Of a DNA stretch of 20,941 nt, positions 15,289 to 20,941 are shown in pieces (positions within the stretch are counted from its first letter, which is position 1; each line of letters opens with the position of its first letter). The translations under genes were made by a program, and so were the position numbers. The stretch spans positions 1 through 20,941 of the forward strand of contig JAIPBB010000044.1 in NCBI GenBank assembly GCA_021739805.1, read 5' to 3'. Below the pieces are notes generated by a model, which saw nothing but the letters and a program-made list of their open reading frames with translations, was not told where the DNA came from and did no database searches. This stretch comes from Saprospiraceae bacterium. Its GTDB lineage: Bacteria; Bacteroidota; Bacteroidia; Bacteroidales; JAIPBB01.

Positions 15289-16365
15289 ATGAAGAAAATA
15301 GACTATTACATAATTAAAAAGTTTTTGGGAACATTTTTCTTTTCCATTTCTTTGATTCTTGTTATAGTTATTGTTTTTGATATTTCAGAAAAAATTGACG
15401 ATTTCATTGAAAAAGGTGCACCATTAAAAGCCATTGTCTTTGATTATTATCTGAATTTCATTCCTTATTTCGTTAATCTTTTTAGTCCGCTTTTTACCTT
15501 TATTGCAGTAATTTTATTCACAGCAAAAATTGCTGCAAACAGTGAAATTGTAGCCATATTAAGTAGTGGCATAAGCTTTAACCGACTTTTGCGTCCGTAT
15601 CTTATATCTTCACTATTTCTGGCGTTTATGACCTTCTATTTGGCAAACTTTCTAATTCCACACTCAAACATAAAACGACTGGCGTTTGAGGAAGCCTATA
15701 TAAAAAATCCATATAGAAATGTTCATCGAAACATACATATTCAAACTAAACCCGGGGAGTTCATTTATGTTGAAAGTTTTAATGTTTTAACCAATGTTGC
15801 TCAAAAATTCACTTTGGAAAGAATTGATCCTAATGGTTTAATATTCAAACTATCTGCCGAAACAATGCAATGGGACACAGTCACAAATGAATGGCGATTA
15901 AATCAATATTTTATGCGGACTATAGATGGATTGGAAGAAAAAATTTCAAATGGATTTGTTAAAGATACAGTACTGAATTTTACACCTGACATTTTTGTTG
16001 TAAAAATAAAAAATGTTGATATAATGAATTATTCTCAGCTTAGAACTTTCATTGCAGAAGAAAAACTCAAAGGCTCAAAAAACGTGGAATTCTATCAGGT
16101 TGAGAAACATAAAAGAATTTCGTTTCCATTTGCTTTAATAGTGTTAACAATAATAGGTGTGGCACTATCAAGCCGGAAAATCAGGGGTGGCATAGGATTA
16201 CATTTGGCAATAGGAATAATAATAAGTTTCGCTTATATCCTTTTTATGAGGATTTCAACCACCTTTGCAACCTACGGCGATTTATCCCCTTTCCTTGCCG
16301 TTTGGATTCCAAATATAATTTTTATTGCTTTGGGAATTTATTTATTAAGAAATGCTCCAAAATAA
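15289..16365 (+). CDS. LptF/LptG-family LPS export permease
   Basis: 358 residues, the YjgP/YjgQ family. It is an inner-membrane half of the LptB2FG transporter that extracts lipopolysaccharide and passes it to LptC and the periplasmic bridge. Three N-terminal membrane helices (about 10-32, 55-78, 95-118) and three C-terminal ones (about 275-292, 300-322, 330-352) flank a periplasmic beta-jellyroll domain (about 130-265; FIYVESFN, MQWDTVTNEWRL). The start MKKIDYYIIKKFLGTFFF is typical of the phylum. LptF and LptG cannot be told apart with certainty; the order after tgt is common in Bacteroidota. No lptB, lptC or second permease is adjacent. Confidence 0.9.
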   Translation: MKKIDYYIIKKFLGTFFFSISLILVIVIVFDISEKIDDFIEKGAPLKAIVFDYYLNFIPYFVNLFSPLFTFIAVILFTAKIAANSEIVAILSSGISFNRLLRPYLISSLFLAFMTFYLANFLIPHSNIKRLAFEEAYIKNPYRNVHRNIHIQTKPGEFIYVESFNVLTNVAQKFTLERIDPNGLIFKLSAETMQWDTVTNEWRLNQYFMRTIDGLEEKISNGFVKDTVLNFTPDIFVVKIKNVDIMNYSQLRTFIAEEKLKGSKNVEFYQVEKHKRISFPFALIVLTIIGVALSSRKIRGGIGLHLAIGIIISFAYILFMRISTTFATYGDLSPFLAVWIPNIIFIALGIYLLRNAPK

Positions 16366-16420
16366 ACTTTAGAATCAAAGTTTTCACCAAATTAGCTTCA
16401 TTCAAAAAATCTTGACCGTG

Positions 16421-16628
16421 GTCATTGAGCGGAGTCGAAATGCAGGTTTAAGGTTTAAAGTTTAAGGTTCAGGTTTGAAGTTCTGGGTTACGGGTTGCGG
16501 GTTTCGCATCTGACATTTGACATGTTTCAGGTTTAAGGTTTCAAGTTTAAGGTTGCGTTATTTGCCAATTTCTATTGTGATTTGCATATTGCTTACTTCT
16601 TAATTCGATATTCAGTGTTCGATATTCA
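16421..16628. repeat. Cluster of degenerate intergenic repeats
   Basis: Three repeat types are packed in the 458-base convergent gap. A CATTGAGCGGAGTCGAAATG word lies at 16423-16442, which I recognise as a frequent dispersed motif in this phylum. A degenerate GGTTTAA/AGTTTAA/GGGTTNCGGG heptamer-like array lies at 16444-16557. Two direct copies of TTCGATATTCA lie at 16604-16614 and 16618-16628, matching 1947-1957. No open frame of note is present. The remainder up to 16760 is plain AT-rich DNA. Confidence 0.6.
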
Positions 16629-16761
16629 TTATTCATTAAAAATTCTTGATAGGTGATTCAATTAATAGTTTTAAAGGAAACATTTAGTATTAGTTTCCTT
16701 TTAGAAAGGAAAGAAATTATACTTTTAAAAATTAGTTGCAAATCAGCAATAAATTAATTTA

Positions 16762-16800
16762 AAATCAAAAAGCATCCCCAAAAAACTGAGGATGCTTCAT
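16762..16800 (-). terminator. Rho-independent terminator of the oxidoreductase gene
   Basis: AAGCATCC (16770-16777) and GGATGCTT (16790-16797) form an 8-bp stem. On the minus strand the stem is followed by TTTTTGATTTT. It begins 24 bases after the oxidoreductase stop codon and, being symmetrical, may also stop readthrough from the plus strand. Confidence 0.8.
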
Positions 16801-16823
16801 TTATATTTTTGATATTATTCTTT

Positions 16824-18983
16824 TTAATCTTCCTGATGGTCTTTTACCATTTCAATAAGTTCCGGTAAATCCATTCCTAAATCTTTTAGATGAGAAATTT
16901 TTGGAACACCATTTTTTGTCCATCCTCTTCTTAAATAAACTGCATCTAAAAGTTTTTCGTATTGTGCTTCACGATGTTTACGTGTGATTGCAACTTTTTC
17001 TTCAGTTGATTTTCCTTCAGGCTCAATACCAATGAGTTCTTTCATTTGCTTGTCGTAGCGTTCTGCTCTTGATTCATATTCTTCGATAGTAACAGGCCCT
17101 GCAGCACGATATGGTTGAGCATCAAATTCTCTTGTTCCATAACCTCTTCTTAAGTTGAAAATTCTTTGGAAATTATAAACTCTTTCCGATTGACGAATCA
17201 TTTCATGTTTGTCGATATTTTTGCCTGTAACAGCATTGTAAATAGTTACATAATTATCAACGTGTTCTGGAACTTTTGCAGGCTCATCTGTTTCAGCATT
17301 GTTTTCAGGTTCAACATCATTCCATGGAAGTTTACACAATCCCATCAAACCAAACCAGGTTCTGAACATTGGGAAATAATGCAATGCTTCAGCTTTATTC
17401 TCGAAAGTTGGAATTTGGTTGTTCACCATATCCATAAAAATCAGCCATGCTTCATCATGTTGTGGGCCTTTGTTTGTCATTGCAAAACCACCTTGTTGTG
17501 CCAATGATTCTTTCGAAATATATTCTGAATACTCAAGACCTTTATTTTCCATTCCAATATCCTGAAGGAATGCAGCATCGCCCCAACCTTTTTCAATAAA
17601 CATTTCTTTCATTTTGCGAACGCCCATTCCTAAGATTTTACCAAAACCTTCTCCACGGGCAAGCTGATGAATTGCTTCCATTGCTGATTCTGCATTTCCG
17701 AAGTTAAATTTCAAACCACCGGTTCTTTCTTCGTTAAGAATACCATTTTCGTAACATTCCATTGCAAAAGCCATTAGAGTTCCCCATGAAATTGTACAAA
17801 TTCCATAAGTATCGCAATAGAAATTAGCTTCGATAATATAATCGGGATTGAAAATTCCACAGTTTGAACCCAAGCCACCTGCATTTTCATATTCAGGTCC
17901 GTCAACAATAACTTTATGTCCTTTATATGGTCCTGTTCTTATTTCATAATTGTCAACACCTTTAGTGCACGACATATTACAACCAATCCAGCAGCCATCA
18001 GGAACACCTTGAGTAAACCGGCGTTTCCACTCTTCTGAGTCAATATTTTTTGTGTCAGGATGACTTCCGAATTTATAATTGTGAGTTGGAAGCAAATCAT
18101 AATCGTCCATGATTTCAACAAGATGAGCAGTTCCTTTTGACTTCATTTCGCATTGTGAATCGTCAAGTTCACGCATTTCTCTATTGAAGCGTTTTCCTCT
18201 TTCCATTATGGCTGGCAGGTCAACGACATTATTATTGTTTCCTTTTACACCAGACACTTTACAAACTATTGCTTTTATTTTTTTATCTCTTAAAACAGTT
18301 CCGATTCCACCACGACCGGCTTGTTTAAGTCTGACAACTTTACGTTTAGAGTCAAAAAAACTAAAGTTAAGCATTCCAATATTTGAATGTTCGGCAGCTA
18401 GTCCGGATGAAACAACAGAAACATTTTTTCTGCCTTTTTCATCATCAGCATACATTTCGGTAAGTTGTTCGGCTAATTCATGACTGTTGGTTGCTTCACC
18501 CGGTGCATCAAGGATTTCGATTTTCCCTGTAGTTCCATCAATAAAAATTATTATATCTTTTTCAGCTTTGCCTTGAATTTCAAGAGCATCAAAACCTGAA
18601 AATTTCAAAAATGGACCAAAAAACCCACCAACATTACTGTCAATTACTGAATTGGTGAGAGGTGAAATACTTACAACCAAAGATTTTCCTGTTCCTGAAT
18701 ATTGAGTGATTCCACAAATTGGGCCACCGGAAATTACGATTTCGTTTTCAGGGTCATTCCATTTTGTGTCGGGTTTTGTTGCATCCCATAAATATCTCAA
18801 ACCATAACCTTTTCCACCAATGAATTTTTCCTTCATTTCTGCCGGAACATCTTTTGATTTAATTGTATTGTCTGAAACATTAATGTAAAGGGTTTTATCA
18901 GCATAACCTTTGTCAAGTGGTGTTACTTCATATTTCCACTCTTTTAATAATTTGTGTTGATTTTTAATTTCTTCAATATTCAT
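16824..18983 (-). CDS. Aldehyde:ferredoxin oxidoreductase (tungsten-pterin)
   Basis: 719 residues; archaeal relatives have about 605. The family uses a tungsten bis-pterin cofactor and one [4Fe-4S] cluster to interconvert aldehydes and carboxylates with ferredoxin. The N-terminal domain is typical (FIGGKGYGLRYLW, ISGGPICGITQYSGTGKS, SPLTNSVIDSNVGGFFGP, LKQAGRGGIGTVLRDKKIKA). The cluster cysteines read CWIGCNMSC (C331, C335, C339), a CX3CX3C spacing instead of the CX2CX3C of the Pyrococcus enzyme. The fourth is probably C550 (FGLMGLCKLPW). The C-terminal end (about 620-719) is charged and extends beyond the archaeal enzymes. No ferredoxin or electron-transfer subunit is adjacent. The divergent neighbours are a ThiF-like and a ThiS/MoaD-like gene. 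A TATTTTTG -7 candidate lies at 19026-19033 on the minus strand. Confidence 0.93.
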   Translation of the reverse strand: MNIEEIKNQHKLLKEWKYEVTPLDKGYADKTLYINVSDNTIKSKDVPAEMKEKFIGGKGYGLRYLWDATKPDTKWNDPENEIVISGGPICGITQYSGTGKSLVVSISPLTNSVIDSNVGGFFGPFLKFSGFDALEIQGKAEKDIIIFIDGTTGKIEILDAPGEATNSHELAEQLTEMYADDEKGRKNVSVVSSGLAAEHSNIGMLNFSFFDSKRKVVRLKQAGRGGIGTVLRDKKIKAIVCKVSGVKGNNNNVVDLPAIMERGKRFNREMRELDDSQCEMKSKGTAHLVEIMDDYDLLPTHNYKFGSHPDTKNIDSEEWKRRFTQGVPDGCWIGCNMSCTKGVDNYEIRTGPYKGHKVIVDGPEYENAGGLGSNCGIFNPDYIIEANFYCDTYGICTISWGTLMAFAMECYENGILNEERTGGLKFNFGNAESAMEAIHQLARGEGFGKILGMGVRKMKEMFIEKGWGDAAFLQDIGMENKGLEYSEYISKESLAQQGGFAMTNKGPQHDEAWLIFMDMVNNQIPTFENKAEALHYFPMFRTWFGLMGLCKLPWNDVEPENNAETDEPAKVPEHVDNYVTIYNAVTGKNIDKHEMIRQSERVYNFQRIFNLRRGYGTREFDAQPYRAAGPVTIEEYESRAERYDKQMKELIGIEPEGKSTEEKVAITRKHREAQYEKLLDAVYLRRGWTKNGVPKISHLKDLGMDLPELIEMVKDHQED

Positions 18984-19486
18984 AACTAGGTTTTTATTAT
19001 TTCAAAATTTATAAAAATGAGATAGCAAAAATATAAAATTTAATAAAGAACAAAGCTAAAAAGCCTAAAAATCAGTTATGCAAACTTAAGCATATCGGGA
19101 ATTAGTTACAATAACTGTTTATTATTGTTTAGTGAGTTCTGCAACTATTTTAATGACAGGGGAAATATCAAGATTCATTAAATTCCAAAACACAAAACAC
19201 AAAAAACAAACAAAACACAAATTCCAATGTCGAAAAAATCCAAACAGCACATTGCTGAACTGAGACAATATCTTAATATTTACCTTGTTAAAGTTTACAC
19301 TAAACTGTAAATATTAAAATATCCATTTATAATATTCAATAGTTTTGGAAATTGGCTTTTGATAAATTGTAAAATTATTTGTTATTTGTATTTAGACATT
19401 TGTTATTTCCACTACTTTTGTAGTTGAACCGTTTAAAGTCTTTCTCAAAACATAGATTAAAGGTTTAATTGTTTAAGAAATTTATT
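18984..19486. promoter_or_regulatory. Divergent control region, oxidoreductase / ThiF-like
   Basis: This 503-base gap separates the two divergent units. It carries a minus-strand -7 candidate TATTTTTG (19026-19033; the nearest TTTG-type -33 is 17 bases away, slightly short), an A/C-rich run of ACACAAAA words (19191-19220), an inverted repeat (19273-19317), and a plus-strand -7 candidate TACTTTTG (19413-19420) upstream of the ThiF-like gene. No coding frame is convincing. Confidence 0.45.
19273..19317. repeat. Bulged 17-bp inverted repeat
   Basis: TTAATATTTAC (19273-19283) pairs with GTAAATATTAA (19307-19317). Inside, AGTTTA (19292-19297) pairs with TAAACT (19301-19306) around a 3-base loop. 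The right arm is continuous and the left arm has an 8-base bulge. There is no T-run. It could be an operator, an RNA hairpin or a small dispersed repeat. Confidence 0.55.
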
Positions 19487-20068
19487 ATGAATTTTAGTCA
19501 AATAAAAGAAAAGCTAAAGCATAAAACAGTTGGAATTGCCGGATGCGGTGGTTTGGGTTCTAATTGTGCTGTTGCTCTTGCAAGAGTTGGAGTTGGCAAA
19601 ATTATTATTGCAGATTTTGATATTATTGAAGAAAGTAATTTAAACCGTCAATATTATTTCTTTTTGCATATCGGACATAAAAAAGTAAAGAGTCTTCAGG
19701 AAATTATTAAATTAATTAATCCTGATGTTGAAGTTGAAACTCACGATATTAAGCTTGATTCAAAAAGTATAATTGATATTTATAAAAATTGCGATGTTAT
19801 TGTCGAAGCATTTGATAAAGCTGAAATGAAACAAATGCTTATTGAAACTGTAACTGAAAATTTACCCCAAACTCCTTTGGTAGTTGGTTTAGGAATGGCA
19901 GGCTGGGGTGATAATAATTCTATTCATTGCAGACAATCAGACAATATTTATATTTGTGGTGACGAAGAAAAAGAAGTTTCAGATGAGCTACCACCATTAG
20001 CTCCAAGAGTTGGAATCGTAGCTAATATGCAGGCAAATACAGTTTTGGAAATATTGCTCAAAGAGTAA
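19487..20068 (+). CDS. ThiF-family sulfur-carrier adenylyltransferase (short form)
   Basis: 193 residues from the ATG at 19487; a TTG 18 bases earlier is in frame but less likely. It is an E1-like enzyme that adenylates the C-terminal Gly of a small sulfur carrier with ATP. Visible are the nucleotide loop TVGIAGCGGLGSN, DFDIIEESNLNRQYYF (acidic strand and the Arg that contacts ATP), VIVEAFDKAEMK, and a conserved tail LAPRVGIVANMQAN. It lacks the CxxC zinc pairs of E. coli ThiF and MoeB and corresponds to the short ThiF subfamily of about 200 residues. The carrier gene follows after 174 bases. Placement opposite an aldehyde oxidoreductase raises cofactor maturation as an alternative to thiamine synthesis. 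Confidence 0.82.
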   Translation: MNFSQIKEKLKHKTVGIAGCGGLGSNCAVALARVGVGKIIIADFDIIEESNLNRQYYFFLHIGHKKVKSLQEIIKLINPDVEVETHDIKLDSKSIIDIYKNCDVIVEAFDKAEMKQMLIETVTENLPQTPLVVGLGMAGWGDNNSIHCRQSDNIYICGDEEKEVSDELPPLAPRVGIVANMQANTVLEILLKE

Positions 20069-20136
20069 AAATAATGAAATATCCATGACGATTAAATTTT
20101 AACACTAGCTCGATTTTATAATGAAACTTGAAATTG

Positions 20137-20175
20137 GAAATTAGAAATTCGGGAGCAAACCAAATTTCTAATTTC
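20137..20175. repeat. Perfect 13-bp hairpin between the ThiF- and ThiS-like genes
   Basis: GAAATTAGAAATT (20137-20149) is the exact reverse complement of AATTTCTAATTTC (20163-20175), with a 13-base loop. It is AT-rich with no T-run. It lies in the 174-base gap within a presumed operon and could tune the transcript or be a decayed repeat. Confidence 0.55.
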
Positions 20176-20242
20176 TATTATCCATATCTGGATTTGATAA
20201 AACGCAATCAACTATAATAAAAAAATGCAAAAACATAAACTA

Positions 20243-20446
20243 ATGAAGTTCACCTTAAATAACCGACCTGAAAATTTCGAAAAAGATATTCTTACAATAT
20301 CCGAAATTTTAAAACTTAAAAACTTCACTTTTAGGATGATGGTAATTAAAGTAAACGGTAAACTGATAAAGAAAGACCAATATAAAACCACCAAAGTCAA
20401 TAATGGGGATGATGTTCAGATTTTGCATATGATAAGTGGAGGGTGA
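20243..20446 (+). CDS. ThiS/MoaD-like sulfur carrier protein
   Basis: 67 residues from the ATG at 20243 (MKFTLNNRPENFEKDILTIS); an in-frame ATG at 20225 would add six residues not typical of the family. It is a ubiquitin-fold carrier: MVIKVNGKLIKKDQY in the middle, NNGDDVQILHMISGG at the end. The terminal Gly-Gly is the site of adenylation and thiocarboxylate formation by the ThiF-like partner. ThiS supplies sulfur for the thiazole of thiamine and MoaD for molybdopterin/tungstopterin. The LHMISGG end is ThiS-like, but no thiG, thiH, thiC or thiE is nearby. Confidence 0.85.
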   Translation: MKFTLNNRPENFEKDILTISEILKLKNFTFRMMVIKVNGKLIKKDQYKTTKVNNGDDVQILHMISGG

Positions 20447-20476
20447 AGTTTTTTAGCCTTTGAAAATAAAAAACTT
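20446..20476 (+). terminator. Candidate terminator hairpin after the ThiS-like gene
   Basis: AAGTTTTTTA (20446-20455) pairs perfectly with TAAAAAACTT (20467-20476) around an 11-base loop, directly at the stop codon. AAAATTTTTG follows. The stem has only two G-C pairs, so termination would be weak. Confidence 0.4.
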
Positions 20477-20486
20477 AAAATTTTTG

Positions 20487-20516
20487 TTGGAAATAAGCAA
20501 ATAAGAATTATTTTTG
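20487..20516 (+). promoter_or_regulatory. Promoter of tRNA-Val
   Basis: TTG (20487-20489), 19 bases, then TATTTTTG (20509-20516) followed by CAC match the Bacteroidota housekeeping promoter (-33 TTG / -7 TAnnTTTG) in sequence and spacing. It lies 29 bases before the tRNA 5' end. Confidence 0.75.
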
Positions 20517-20544
20517 CACTCCAATTTATAAAACGGTTCTTTAA

Positions 20545-20905
<361 letters not shown>

Positions 20906-20907
<2 letters not shown>

Positions 20908-20941
20908 TTGGTTCAGAGCATCCCGATTTTACATCGGGAGG
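20906..20941 (+). repeat. Partial tRNA-Val-derived repeat, cut by the window end
   Basis: AGTTGGTTCAGAGCA (20906-20920) is identical to 20559-20573 in the D arm of tRNA-Val. It is followed by a perfect palindrome TCCCGAT-TTTAC-ATCGGGA (20921-20939) in place of the anticodon arm, with TAC still in the loop, and then GG. The acceptor 5' strand and the first D-stem strand are missing, so this is not a working tRNA. The continuation is beyond the window. Confidence 0.8.

Noticed and set aside
17166..18483. Plus-strand frames of about 100 codons inside the oxidoreductase gene
   Set aside because: They are antisense shadows; the minus-strand protein is clearly conserved throughout.
19260..19283. 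CTGAGA word upstream of the ThiF-like gene, as a possible TPP riboswitch
   Set aside because: The other conserved riboswitch parts, such as ACCTGA and the closing stems, are absent.

Overview
The window looks like chromosomal DNA of an anaerobic member of the Bacteroidota, probably Bacteroidales or Marinilabiliales. The base composition is AT-rich. Several genes have TAnnTTTG-type -7 promoter elements, ribosome binding sites are mostly not recognisable, and the proteins are of Bacteroidota type: a long urocanate hydratase, an OmpA protein with an N-terminal beta-rich region, a Tgt lacking its zinc cysteines, and an ECF sigma factor overlapping a family-2 glycosyltransferase gene. Most of the content is housekeeping. 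Many convergent gaps hold degenerate tandem or palindromic repeats. No phage, transposase, CRISPR array or rRNA was seen.

Layout. Bases 1-144 are AT-rich with DnaA-box-like sites. An OmpA-family lipid-free envelope protein (145-1410) and a TerB-like protein (1414-1836) form a tight pair. A membrane-anchored protein with a possible Cys/His hydrolase site follows (2030-3193). On the minus strand come pheT (3345-5801), a UPF0175 antitoxin-like gene (5948-6175) overlapping a truncated PIN-toxin remnant (5833-5955), recG (6283-8388), a small lipoprotein (8604-9020) and hutU (9123-11132). The gene tag (11218-11790, plus) converges on a sigma factor/glycosyltransferase pair (12014-13746, minus). The genes tgt (14032-15162) and an LptF/LptG permease (15289-16365) follow on the plus strand.

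The last 4 kb are the most interesting. A tungsten-type aldehyde:ferredoxin oxidoreductase (16824-18983, minus) is divergent from a short ThiF-like adenylyltransferase (19487-20068) and a ThiS/MoaD-like sulfur carrier ending in Gly-Gly (20243-20446). No thiamine genes are present, so this E1/carrier pair may serve pterin-cofactor maturation for the oxidoreductase instead of thiazole synthesis. It is followed by tRNA-Val(TAC) with a good promoter and terminator, then a small GIY-YIG nuclease gene whose stop codon overlaps a partial, rearranged copy of the same tRNA at the window edge. That arrangement suggests a tRNA-associated nuclease element.

Limits: all family assignments come from reading motifs in the translations. 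No database search or folding program was run.
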